A stretch of DNA of 64,000 bases from assembly GCF_900104055.1 (NCBI RefSeq), contig NZ_FNJQ01000016.1, positions 1 through 64,000 of the forward strand, read 5' to 3'. Source of the stretch: Pseudoselenomonas ruminantium (GTDB lineage Bacteria; Bacillota; Negativicutes; Selenomonadales; Selenomonadaceae). Both the position numbers and the translations under genes were made by a program. This document shows positions 8,770 through 17,870 of this stretch, piece after piece. The notes beneath the pieces are model-generated. The model made no database searches. It was not told the origin of the DNA and saw nothing but the letters and a program-made list of their open reading frames with translations. Position 1 is the stretch's first letter; each line of letters starts with the position of its first letter.

Positions 8770-9088
8770 ATAAATTTTGTTGCTCATTAACTGCTCTCGA
8801 CAAGCCGAGTGTCGGATTAGTCCGAACCAAGCAAGCGGTCTACGCAGCAACTACCACAACTGGACGCAGCACTACGCCCTCTACCTCATAGGCTTATGCT
8901 ATTTGAGGTTACTTGTTTTTGCTATTTTCATGTAGGCGGCTTTGCCGCTGAACGAGGTGTCTACGTCAACCTTGGACATTTTTACAAGCCGTAAGGGCGA
9001 TGTCTCCTCGAATACGTAGAAACGAGGCTCTTTTCTCGGCTCAACCTTTCTAAAGTGCAGTTCCCGTAGGTTCGTTACGTACATTATA
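8770..9088 (-). ncRNA. Candidate structured RNA (unassigned; omega-RNA/HEARO-like possible)
   Basis: This roughly 300-bp stretch is dense in short hairpins: CTCG/CGAG (8796-8809), CGGA/TCCG (8813-8824), CCTCA/TGAGG (8884-8908), GCGGC-TTT-GCCGC (8936-8948) and CCTCG/CGAGG (9006-9027). A possible long-range pairing joins CTACGT (8961) to ACGTAG (9014). On the minus strand a TATAAT box (9083-9088) precedes it. A 61-codon open frame (8899-9084) lies inside but would start at the promoter box, so coding is doubtful. Composition differs from the AT-rich flanks. The dense stem-loops recall RNAs accompanying IscB/TnpB-type nucleases, yet no nuclease gene is adjacent. Orientation and class are unproven. 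Confidence 0.3.
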
Positions 9089-9136
9089 ACAAAATATTTA
9101 ATATTTGAGAATAGTTTGTTTATTTTTGTTTACTAT

Positions 9137-10150
9137 ACCGCTCCGGTGTCAGGCAGTATAACGGCAAGTATGGTGATAGGCATGAACCAAGGGAGCCTTT
9201 ACGCTGGCGGCATTACGGGGAATAACAGTGGCACGCTTGCCAAGGCGTATAGCACAGAAACAGGAAGTGTTGCGGCGACAGCAAATATGGTTGATTTGAG
9301 GAACCAGATCGGCGGCGCAATTACCGGCAACGGCACTTCCACCAACGCTTACAGCGAAAATCTTACAGCGGTGGCTACCTTCGCCGAATGGGGCGACTCC
9401 ATTTCCCCAGATGGGCAAAGCCGCACTGCTGTATGGCGCATCTATGATGGAACCACCACGCCCCTGCTCACCGCCTTTATGACGCGGAAGGATAATATCG
9501 AGGCCAAAGAATATGACGGCACCGCCGATGTGGGCAACAACATCATTGCTTCCACCAAAACCTCTACCCAGGCAGAGGGCATCAACTGGGTTAATAATGT
9601 CAGCATGATTACCCCCAAGACCTTGACCATAAGCAATGTAACCAAGGTCTATGACGGCAATACTGCCGTCAGCCTTTCCCTGTCCAATGTGGAGGGCATT
9701 GTGGAGGCGGATAAAACCGCCCTGAGCCTGAGTTCTACTGCCACGGCTGCCTACGACAATAAGAACGTAGGCACCGGCAAGACCGTCCTTACAGCGGCCT
9801 CGCCCTCACCGGGGACAAGGCCAAGAACTACACCGTTGCCCCAGCAGGAAGCCTCAATACCGGCAGTATCACCGCCGCCCCGGTCACCTTTAAGGCCGAT
9901 GATTACACCACATACGCCAGTCAAGGGCCTGACACTTTCCACCTACTTTGATGCCAGCTGGGTAAAGGCAGAGAAATCCGGCAGCAATGCCACCACCCTG
10001 AAAGGCTGGGGTTTTGGCCTGACCTACGCCCAGCCCAACGACTGGTTTGCCAGAATAGACTACGCACGGCGTATCGGCTTTGCGGACAACCTCTCCCGCG
10101 ACGCCGAAAGCCGCAGCCGCATCTGGTTCATGGTCGGGAAGGTATTCTAA
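9137..10150 (+). pseudogene. Chimeric two-partner-secretion remnant: adhesin (TpsA) fragment joined to transporter (TpsB) C-terminus
   Basis: The first part encodes pieces of a filamentous-haemagglutinin-type adhesin: a GLUG-like segment (GSLYAGGITGNNSGTLAKAYS) and a YDG repeat (KVYDGNTAVSLSLSNVEG). Near 9789 the repeat continues in the next frame (YSGLALTGDKAKNYTVAPAG), so one base has been lost. At about 9925 the sequence switches to the C-terminal strands of a ShlB/FhaC-type outer-membrane transporter (WGFGLTYAQPNDWFARIDYA, ending FMVGKVF). No start codon, signal peptide or POTRA domain is present. The fragments of two normally separate genes are thus joined by deletion, and the product is almost certainly dead. 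A good terminator follows. Confidence 0.8.
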
Positions 10151-10160
10151 CACAAAATAA

Positions 10161-10187
10161 AAAAGCTCCCGCAGTGCGGGGGCTTTT
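10161..10187 (+). terminator. Rho-independent terminator after the TPS remnant
   Basis: The arms AAAAGCTCCCGC and GCGGGGGCTTTT form a 12-bp stem (one G-T pair) around an AGT loop. The flanking A and T runs make it usable in both directions. Confidence 0.85.
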
Positions 10188-10384
10188 GTCATATATGAAT
10201 CCAAGTTTGGGGAAGCCTGATAATGGGGAGTTATCGGGGGATTCAAACACTTATTAATTATAGGAACAGTAAAGCAGAGAAACAACCGTTAAAAACGGAT
10301 AATTATCGCTGATTTTGAACAATGGATGGATTGCTATATCGTTGTGGCGGCCTTTATGGTAGGATAGGAGTAGGGGGGGTATCT

Positions 10385-11410
10385 ATGCAAAGATATTGGC
10401 AGCTGGTCTGCCAGGGCTTGCTGCTATGGCTGGTGGCGCTGGTTTGCAGTGGGTGTGGTAATACGGTGCAGGAGCATGGAAAGGAGGACCTGATTGTCTA
10501 TAGTTCCCATCCACAGCGTTTTGTGCAGCCGCTGGTGGATGAGTTTGAACGTCAGACGGGAATCACGGTTCGGGTGGTGCATGGCAGCACGGGTGAGCTT
10601 TTGGATCGTGTGGCAAAGGAGCAGCCTGCAAGAGCAGATGTGTTTTGGGGCGGCGCCATTTCCAAGGTGGAGGATCAGCGGGCGCTGTTTACTGCGTATG
10701 TGTCATCGCAGGACGATAAGATGCGGCCGCAGTTCCGGAATACGGATGGTATCATGACGCGCTTCACCGATGTGCCCAGCGTCCTGTTGGTCAATACGAA
10801 TTTGCTGGGGGACCGGGAAATCACAGGCTACAAGGATTTGCTGGCGCCTTGGCTCAAGGGGCGGATTGCCTTTGCCGATCCGGCGGTATCGTCATCGGCA
10901 TATGCACACCTGCTCAATATGGTGGATGTGATGGGGAAAGGCAATACCGTAGCTGGCTGGGATTATGTCCAGGCTTTTGGGGCGAATTTGGCGGGGCAGC
11001 TGCTGCCGGATTCGCAAGCCGTATGTGCAGGTGTAGCCCAGGGGAAATATGCAGTCGGCTGCACCTTTGAAGAGGCCGCAATCCTTGAGGCGGCCAAAGG
11101 CAGTCCTGTGAAGATAATCTATATGGAGGAAGGCGTCCACAGTGTTCCCGATGGGGTATGCATTGTCAGGGATACAGTACATCAGGAAGCCGCGCAGGCT
11201 TTTGTGGAATTTTTGGTGAGTAGGGAGGCGCAGGCGTATATCGTGCGCGAGCTGCATCGCCGCAGCGTGCGCCAGGATGTTCTGCCACCGGATGACCGGA
11301 CATTGCTTCCGCCATTGCTGGAAGCGGCCAGTTGGGAAAAGGCGCATGATACGGTGTCACAGGCGGATTTGTTGGCGAAGTTTTATCGATTCTGCGGGCG
11401 GGAGGATTAG
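10385..11410 (+). CDS. Periplasmic substrate-binding lipoprotein of an HptA/PgtC-like sensing system
   Basis: This 341-residue extracellular solute-binding protein is of the family that includes iron(III)-type binding proteins, AfuA, PgtC and staphylococcal HptA. It has a signal peptide (hydrophobic LLLWLVALV) followed by CSGC, an off-consensus lipobox. The mature part begins LIVYSSHPQRFVQPLVDEFE, with the signature VVHGSTGELLDRV and RADVFWGG. ATG 10385 is preceded by GGAGTAGGGGGGGT. It is followed after 1 bp by a LytS-like kinase and an AraC-type regulator, and no ABC permease or ATPase is adjacent. That context suggests a sensory role, as HptA does for sugar phosphates. The ligand cannot be read from the sequence. 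Confidence 0.75.
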   Translation: MQRYWQLVCQGLLLWLVALVCSGCGNTVQEHGKEDLIVYSSHPQRFVQPLVDEFERQTGITVRVVHGSTGELLDRVAKEQPARADVFWGGAISKVEDQRALFTAYVSSQDDKMRPQFRNTDGIMTRFTDVPSVLLVNTNLLGDREITGYKDLLAPWLKGRIAFADPAVSSSAYAHLLNMVDVMGKGNTVAGWDYVQAFGANLAGQLLPDSQAVCAGVAQGKYAVGCTFEEAAILEAAKGSPVKIIYMEEGVHSVPDGVCIVRDTVHQEAAQAFVEFLVSREAQAYIVRELHRRSVRQDVLPPDDRTLLPPLLEAASWEKAHDTVSQADLLAKFYRFCGRED

Positions 11411-11411
11411 T

Positions 11412-12944
11412 ATGTATGATTTTCAGCGGGCCTTTCGCCGGGCACTGCTCAAATATGCCCTGTTGCCGGCGCTGTTGTTTGGCGGCATCAGCCTGATCTT
11501 TACCATCTATGCCTGGAATCATTATGTTGTGGCGAATAATCTGGCGGTACGAAGTGAGCTGGTTCACCGGCTGGAAGGCGGGCTGCAGGATGGGGCGTCT
11601 GTCCTGCAACAGATGGAGCATCGGATACAGGCGGGATCGGGAGCACTGGCGCCGCAAAGTAATCAGGACCGGTCAGCACTTTATGGCGACCTTTATGCGG
11701 TGGCGAATCAAAGTGCGGTTCCCCTGGACTTTTACCTGCTGGATGAGCAGGGGCAGCTGCTTTTAGGGAGTCAGCCGGTTCTGCCTTCAGGCTTGCAGCA
11801 TGGGGATTGGGGCATCCTGCGGCGCCTGCACCAGAGCAGCCGGCCGTGCTGGGAGTTCATCCGCAAGGATATGGCCAGACAGGATCTGGCACTTGGCAAG
11901 GCCGTGGCAGCAGGGGACGGTGGCAAGGGCGTTCTGGTCATCATCATTTCCGGTGATAAGATTTTTGCGGGCAAGGAGAATCCGGAAGTCCTGCTGGCGG
12001 TGACGGATTCCTTCGATAATGTAACGGCAGCGGCAGAGGCGATGCCTGTGGATGAGCAGGGAAAGCTGCTGCCGATACTCTGCGCGACGGATGGTGGTTT
12101 GGCAGAAGCAGGACGGGAGATTTACTATGTGACGCAGAGCCGTTTGCCACAAGGGCTGCAGGTGGTGGCGCTTACGCCGGTACGCAGCCTGCTGGATCGT
12201 TATCTTATGGGCAGTGCCTTGTCCCTGCTGTTTTTCCTGCTGTTGATACCGCTGATCTTCCGCGGTGTGCAGCGAGAAAGCCAGTTGCGGGCTCAGGCCG
12301 TAGAACGCCTGACTGCCAAAGCTGAGATGCGCCAGCTGGAATCCCAGTTCAATCCGCATTTCCTGTTCAATACCTTGGAAAATATCAAATACATGGTCAA
12401 ACTCGATCCCGCCGCTGCGATACGGATGCTGATTGCATTATCGGCGCTTTTGCGCTACAGCATCAACAATTCCCTGCAGCAGGTAACGCTGGCCGATGAT
12501 CTGGACTACGTGCACCGTTATATGGAAATTCAGCAATACCGGTTTGGAAAAAGGTTGGATTTTACCGAGAACATCGATTCGGCAGCACTGGCTTGTGAGA
12601 TTCCCAAGCTGCTATTTCAGCCTTTGTTGGAAAATGCCATAAAGTACGGCGCCGATAAAAGCGGTTTGAGAAGCGTGCGTTTGGAAATAAAATGTTTGGA
12701 CGATGAATTGCAGGTGGATGTCGTGGATCAGGGCAGGGGCTTTTCTGCTGAGACACTGCAGGCTTGGCATTTGCTGCAGGAAAATGAGGAGAATGATACG
12801 GCGCATACAGGGCTGTACAATATCCATCGCCGTATCCAGCTGTTTTATGGCCGGCAGTTCGGTGTGGAAATCCGGTCCGGAGCAGGGGAGAACTGTGTGA
12901 GATTGCGCCTGCCACGGCGGGTGGCAGAGGAGGGGTTGATATAG
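11412..12944 (+). CDS. Membrane sensor histidine kinase, LytS/YesM-type (HptS-like)
   Basis: This 510-residue kinase has one transmembrane helix near residues 13-35 and another near 270-290, enclosing a periplasmic sensing domain of about 235 residues. The cytoplasmic part has the His_kinase (PF06580) box QFNPHFLFNTLENIKYM, with the phosphorylated His at about 316. The HATPase domain follows (NAIKYGADKSG, VVDQGRGFS, GLYNIHRRIQLFYG). ATG 11412 follows the binding-protein stop by 1 bp and has GGGAGGA upstream. It presumably receives the signal from the binding protein and phosphorylates the next gene product. The trio resembles HptA-HptS-HptR. The signal is unknown. Confidence 0.85.
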   Translation: MYDFQRAFRRALLKYALLPALLFGGISLIFTIYAWNHYVVANNLAVRSELVHRLEGGLQDGASVLQQMEHRIQAGSGALAPQSNQDRSALYGDLYAVANQSAVPLDFYLLDEQGQLLLGSQPVLPSGLQHGDWGILRRLHQSSRPCWEFIRKDMARQDLALGKAVAAGDGGKGVLVIIISGDKIFAGKENPEVLLAVTDSFDNVTAAAEAMPVDEQGKLLPILCATDGGLAEAGREIYYVTQSRLPQGLQVVALTPVRSLLDRYLMGSALSLLFFLLLIPLIFRGVQRESQLRAQAVERLTAKAEMRQLESQFNPHFLFNTLENIKYMVKLDPAAAIRMLIALSALLRYSINNSLQQVTLADDLDYVHRYMEIQQYRFGKRLDFTENIDSAALACEIPKLLFQPLLENAIKYGADKSGLRSVRLEIKCLDDELQVDVVDQGRGFSAETLQAWHLLQENEENDTAHTGLYNIHRRIQLFYGRQFGVEIRSGAGENCVRLRLPRRVAEEGLI

Positions 12945-13688
12945 ATGCTGAGAATTGTATTGGTAGAAGATGAAGATATCATCCGGCGTGGGCTGGTGGA
13001 GACCGTGGATTGGGAGGCTATGGGAGCAGAAATTGCAGGTGAGGCAGCAGACGGGGAGGAAGCTTTGCCCTTGATACGGGAGCTCCGGCCAGATGTGCTG
13101 ATTACGGATATCCGCATGAATAATATGGATGGGTTGGAACTGGCCCGCAGGCTGCGGGCGGAAAACATCCTGCCCAGGCTGGTCTTTTTGACGAGTTATA
13201 CGGATTTTGAATACGTCCGGGAAGCACTGCGACTGCAGGCGGCTGATTATCTGTTGAAGCCGGTTGACGATGCGGATTTGGCAAGGCTGATGTGTAAATT
13301 GGGGGCTGTGCAGCAGGAAAAACTGCCCTTTGAACAGGAAATGACCGGGGCGGCAGACAGCAAAAATCCCTACGTGCGGGCCGTTTGGCAGGCCATCACG
13401 GCGAACTATCAGAACCATATCAGCCTCGAACAGGTAGCGGAAGAACAGCTGGTATCCGTCAGCTATCTGTCGCGCAAGCTCAAGGAGGAAACAGGCGATA
13501 CCTTCGGCACGTTGTTGGCCAAGTATCGCCTGCAGCAGGCCGTGCGGCTGCTGCGGACAGGCAGATTGCGTGTCTATGAAGTGGCCGGGCAGACAGGCTT
13601 TGGCGATTATAAGAACTTCTGTCAGGTGTTCCGGCGTTATCTCGACACGACACCCAGCGCCATCATTCAGGAAAGCATTGGCAAATAG
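12945..13688 (+). CDS. Response regulator with AraC-type DNA-binding domain (HptR/YesN-like)
   Basis: This 247-residue regulator has an N-terminal receiver domain with acidic pocket (E8, D9), phosphoacceptor D55 in LITDIRMNNMDG, and the conserved Lys in DYLLKPVDDAD (about 107). The C-terminal 100 residues form an AraC-type double helix-turn-helix (ISLEQVAEEQLVSVSYLSRKLK, then VYEVAGQTGFGDYKNFCQVFRR). Its ATG abuts the kinase stop with no gap, so the three genes form one operon. By analogy with HptR it should activate an uptake gene, but no obvious target transporter lies in the window. Confidence 0.88.
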   Translation: MLRIVLVEDEDIIRRGLVETVDWEAMGAEIAGEAADGEEALPLIRELRPDVLITDIRMNNMDGLELARRLRAENILPRLVFLTSYTDFEYVREALRLQAADYLLKPVDDADLARLMCKLGAVQQEKLPFEQEMTGAADSKNPYVRAVWQAITANYQNHISLEQVAEEQLVSVSYLSRKLKEETGDTFGTLLAKYRLQQAVRLLRTGRLRVYEVAGQTGFGDYKNFCQVFRRYLDTTPSAIIQESIGK

Positions 13689-13720
13689 AAACAGATGGTT
13701 CAGGCGGAGGAATAAAAACA

Positions 13721-13749
13721 TTGCAATCCCCCTGTCTTTATGCTACAAT
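13721..13749 (+). promoter_or_regulatory. Promoter of the pheS T-box transcript
   Basis: TTGCAA (13721-13726), 17-bp spacer, TACAAT (13744-13749). Transcription would start near 13756, at the beginning of the T-box leader. Confidence 0.75.
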
Positions 13750-13755
13750 TCTATG

Positions 13756-13985
13756 TATTGTGGCGATGAACAAGAAGAGTAAATCTTGCAGGCCTTCTAA
13801 GAGAGTCTTCGTTGGTGGGAGAAGACAGGGCCGGGGATGGAAAGTTCGCTTGGGAGCTTTCCGGAGGAAATGCCGGACGCATCTCTGCGTTATGGAGATT
13901 CAAGTGATAAATCAGGGTGGTACCGCGAAATTCAGCCTTCGCCCCTCGTGTATGCTTATGACATACGAGGGCGAGGGCTTTTTAG
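13756..13985 (+). promoter_or_regulatory. T-box leader controlling pheS-pheT
   Basis: The T-box core AGGGTGGTACCGCG at 13914-13927 is canonical. It is preceded by a leader with stem I features: the AGAAGAGTAAA start, GA-rich internal loops and a GGTGG distal loop. It is followed by a terminator whose arms carry CGCCCCTCG and CGAGGGCG (13934-13980) and a T run. Uncharged tRNA-Phe is expected to favour the antiterminator and let pheST be transcribed. I did not assign the specifier codon by base pairing, so Phe is deduced from the downstream genes. Confidence 0.93.
13934..13985 (+). terminator. T-box attenuator terminator upstream of pheS
   Basis: A long stem (5' arm AGCCTTCGCCCCTCGTGTATG; 3' arm CATACGAGGGCGAGGGCTT) is followed by TTTTT. 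It competes with the antiterminator formed by the T-box bulge. Confidence 0.88.
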
Positions 13986-14013
13986 ATTTTACAGATAAAA
14001 CATCAGGAGGTAA

Positions 14014-15042
<1,029 letters not shown>

Positions 15043-15058
15043 TTAGGGAGGTTACACC

Positions 15059-17488
15059 ATGCAGGTTTCCATTAAATGGTTGAACGATTACATAAAATTT
15101 AACGAAACGGCCGAAGAACTGGCCGACAAATACACCATGTCCGGCGTTCCCGTGGAAAATGTTATCCGCGCGGACGAAGGTCTCGATAAAGTGGTGACGG
15201 GCCGTATCGAAAAGCTCGAAGCTCATCCGGATTCCGACCATCTGCAGATTTGTCAGATGAATGTCGGTGAGCCGGAACTCATTCAGATTATCACGGGTGC
15301 TCAGAATGTGGCCGAAGGCCAGGTTGTGCCGGTGGCGATGGTTGGTGCACATCTGCCCAATGGCCTGCATATCAAGAAGGGCAAGCTGCGCGGCCTGCCT
15401 TCTAATGGTATGCTTTGCTCCGCTGAAGAACTCAAGATGGACCTTACCAAGCTGACGGAAGAAGAAAAGAACGGCATTTACATCCTGCCTGCCGATACGC
15501 CGGTTGGTGTACCCGCCAAAGATGTGCTGGGCCTCGATGATGTCGTGCTGGAATTCGAGCTCACCGCTAACCGCGCCGATTGCTTTAGCGTTGTCGGACT
15601 CGTGCGTGAAGCAGCAGTGCTTACGGGCAACGAGCCGCACTATCCGGAAATCACGGTCAAAGAAGATGACGAAGCTAAGGCTGCGGACATGATCAAGATA
15701 GGCATCGACAGCGATCTCTGCGATCGCTTTGCTGCCCGCGTGATCAAGAACGTCAAGGTTGGCCCGTCTCCGGAATGGATGCAGCAGCGTCTCGAAGGTG
15801 CAGGCATCCGCGCCATCAATAATGTAGTGGACGTGACCAACTTCGTCATGGTGGAACTGGGCCAGCCCATGCATGCCTATGACTATGATGAAATCGCCGG
15901 CCACAGCCTGACGGCCCGTCTGGCCAAAGAGGGCGAAAACCTCCATACGCTGGATGACAGCTCCCGTATTGCCAAGGGTACGGAGCTCGTTATCGCAGAT
16001 AGCGAAAAGCCAGCTGGTCTTGCCGGTGTGATGGGCGGCCTCGAATCCGAAGTGACGGAAAAGACCACGACGATTGTCCTTGAAGCGGCATCCTTCAATG
16101 GCGCCAGCATCCGTCGCACATCCCGCGCCTGCGGCCTGCACTCCGAGGCTTCGGGACGTTTCGAACGCGGCGTGGATGTGACAGCTATTCCCCGCGCCCT
16201 CGACCGCGCCTGCCAGATGCTGCAGGAAATGGGTGCCTGCACGGTAACCCAGGGCATGGTGGATGTATATCCGAAGCAGAAAGAGCAGACGGAGATCCAT
16301 TACACCGCCGAGCAGATCAATGCCCGTCTGGGGACGCAGCTCAGCGCTGCCAAGATGATGGAAATCCTCACGAGCCTGGGTTTCTCTGTTCAGACGGAAG
16401 GCGAAGGCTTTGTGGCCCAGGTTCCTTCCTGGCGCAATGACTGCACCTGCATGGAAGACCTGTCCGAGGAAATCTCCCGTATCTATGGTTTTGACAATAT
16501 CGCACCGAGCCTGCCTTGGGGGGCAGTGATGCAGGGTAAGCAGAGCCCGCGCCAGAACTTCATCGACAAGGTCAAGGAAATCCTTGTAGGCCTCGGCATG
16601 ACGGAGGAGCTGTCCTTCAGCTTCACCAACACCGACCTGCTGGACAAGATGTTGGTGCCCGCTGACAGTGAACTGCGTCAGGCAGTGCCCATCATGAACC
16701 CGCTGACGGATGATTATCCACTCGTGCGCACGAGCCTTCTGACCTCCATCATGGAAAACGCTGTGCGCAACTTCTCTCGCAAGAATATGGATCTGCGTCT
16801 CTTTGATGTAGCTCCCGTATTCTTCCCGAAACAGCTGCCCGTAACGGAACAGCCGGAAGAAGTCGTAAAACTTGTCGGTCTGATGACGGGCCGCCGCAAT
16901 ACTGTAGGCTGGAATCAGGCAAATGACATGATTGACTTCTACGATATGAAGGGCCTGGTGGAAGAACTGCTCGCAAGCCTCTCCATCTCCAAGTACACCG
17001 TGGAAGCCGGCGAGCATTTCGCCCTGCATCCGGGCAAGACGGCGCTCTTCAAGAAGGGCCGCGAGGTCATCGCCACCCTTGGCGAACTCCATCCGCAGGC
17101 TGCCGAGAACTTCGGCATCAAGCAGAAGGTTTACCTCTTCGAGATGGATGTGGAAGTGCTCATGAAGTACACCGCCAAGAATTTCCATTTCGACAGCCTG
17201 CCCAAGTTCCCGGCAACCTCCCGCGACCTGGCCATCGTGGTGGACAAAGATGCCGAAGCCGGCAGGATCGAACAGGTCATCACGAAGAATGGCGGCAAGC
17301 ACTTTAAGTCTGTAACGCTCTTTGACGTCTACACGGGCGAGCATGTGGCTGAAGGCAAGAAGAGCCTGGCCTTCAACCTGCAGTTCCAGTCCAAGGACAA
17401 GACGCTGACCGATGAAGAAGCCGATACGGCGTTCAATAATATCCTCAAGGCTGTGGAAAAACAGTTTGGTGCGCAGCTGCGTGCATAA
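15059..17488 (+). CDS. pheT: Phenylalanyl-tRNA synthetase beta subunit
   Basis: At 809 residues this is a full-length PheT. Visible domains in order are: tRNA-binding (EMAP/OB) domain at about 40-150; B3/B4 editing domain at about 210-390, with RAINNVVDVTNFVMVELGQP and the GLHSEASGRFERGVD segment; B5 domain at about 400-475; the catalytic-like core; and the C-terminal FDX-ACB anticodon domain (about 715-809) with FPATSRDLAIVVD. It pairs with PheS to form the active tetramer and edits Tyr-tRNA-Phe. GGGAGGTT precedes the ATG. There is no sign of damage. Confidence 0.97.
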   Translation: MQVSIKWLNDYIKFNETAEELADKYTMSGVPVENVIRADEGLDKVVTGRIEKLEAHPDSDHLQICQMNVGEPELIQIITGAQNVAEGQVVPVAMVGAHLPNGLHIKKGKLRGLPSNGMLCSAEELKMDLTKLTEEEKNGIYILPADTPVGVPAKDVLGLDDVVLEFELTANRADCFSVVGLVREAAVLTGNEPHYPEITVKEDDEAKAADMIKIGIDSDLCDRFAARVIKNVKVGPSPEWMQQRLEGAGIRAINNVVDVTNFVMVELGQPMHAYDYDEIAGHSLTARLAKEGENLHTLDDSSRIAKGTELVIADSEKPAGLAGVMGGLESEVTEKTTTIVLEAASFNGASIRRTSRACGLHSEASGRFERGVDVTAIPRALDRACQMLQEMGACTVTQGMVDVYPKQKEQTEIHYTAEQINARLGTQLSAAKMMEILTSLGFSVQTEGEGFVAQVPSWRNDCTCMEDLSEEISRIYGFDNIAPSLPWGAVMQGKQSPRQNFIDKVKEILVGLGMTEELSFSFTNTDLLDKMLVPADSELRQAVPIMNPLTDDYPLVRTSLLTSIMENAVRNFSRKNMDLRLFDVAPVFFPKQLPVTEQPEEVVKLVGLMTGRRNTVGWNQANDMIDFYDMKGLVEELLASLSISKYTVEAGEHFALHPGKTALFKKGREVIATLGELHPQAAENFGIKQKVYLFEMDVEVLMKYTAKNFHFDSLPKFPATSRDLAIVVDKDAEAGRIEQVITKNGGKHFKSVTLFDVYTGEHVAEGKKSLAFNLQFQSKDKTLTDEEADTAFNNILKAVEKQFGAQLRA

Positions 17489-17500
17489 GCAGGTGATATT

Positions 17501-17764
17501 ATGGCAGAAGAAAAGAACAGTCCCTCCGCTCAGCGCGTGGTCGTGGATATCTATGGCACGAGCTATCCGCTGAAGACGGACAATCCCCAGCATATGAAGC
17601 AGCTGGCTGCGGCGCTGGACAAGCGAATGAAAATCATGAGCCGTGCCGTGCGTACCTTTGACGAGCGCAAGATTGCCGTCCTGACTGCGCTGGAGATTGC
17701 GGAGGATTATTACAAGCTCAAGAAAGATTACGATGAACTAGTGGATCTTTTGGACGAAAAATAA
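17501..17764 (+). CDS. zapA: Cell division protein ZapA
   Basis: This 87-residue protein has the ZapA fold order. A short beta part (VVVDIYGTSYPLKTD) is followed by HMKQLAAALDKRMK and a C-terminal coiled coil ending in YDELVDLLDEK. ZapA binds and bundles FtsZ at the division ring. It begins 12 bp after pheT and is probably co-transcribed. A zapA gene downstream of pheT is common in Firmicutes, which supports the call. Confidence 0.9.
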   Translation: MAEEKNSPSAQRVVVDIYGTSYPLKTDNPQHMKQLAAALDKRMKIMSRAVRTFDERKIAVLTALEIAEDYYKLKKDYDELVDLLDEK

Positions 17765-17803
17765 TCAAATAATAGCAGGATTTTTTATCCAGCCCACGAA
17801 TAT

Positions 17804-17842
17804 AACTCGTAAAGGAGAAGGAAGTACGACTTTACGGGTTAT
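17804..17842 (+). other. Hairpin in the zapA-chemoreceptor gap
   Basis: ACTCGTAAAG and CTTTACGGGT form a 10-bp stem (one G-T pair) around a 14-base purine-rich loop. The T-rich tail after it is weak. It could be a poor terminator for zapA or part of the chemoreceptor leader; no known riboswitch consensus is visible. Confidence 0.35.
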
Positions 17843-17870
17843 TTCTATAGGACAAAGGAGTGGGTAATCA

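Noticed and set aside
8899-9084. A 61-codon minus-strand gene
   Set aside because: Its start overlaps the putative -10 box, there is no ribosome site, and the region is better explained as structured RNA. It is kept only as part of that candidate.
17765-17870. A cyclic-di-GMP (GEMM) riboswitch upstream of the chemoreceptor
   Set aside because: The conserved GEMM sequence blocks are absent; only a simple hairpin is seen.
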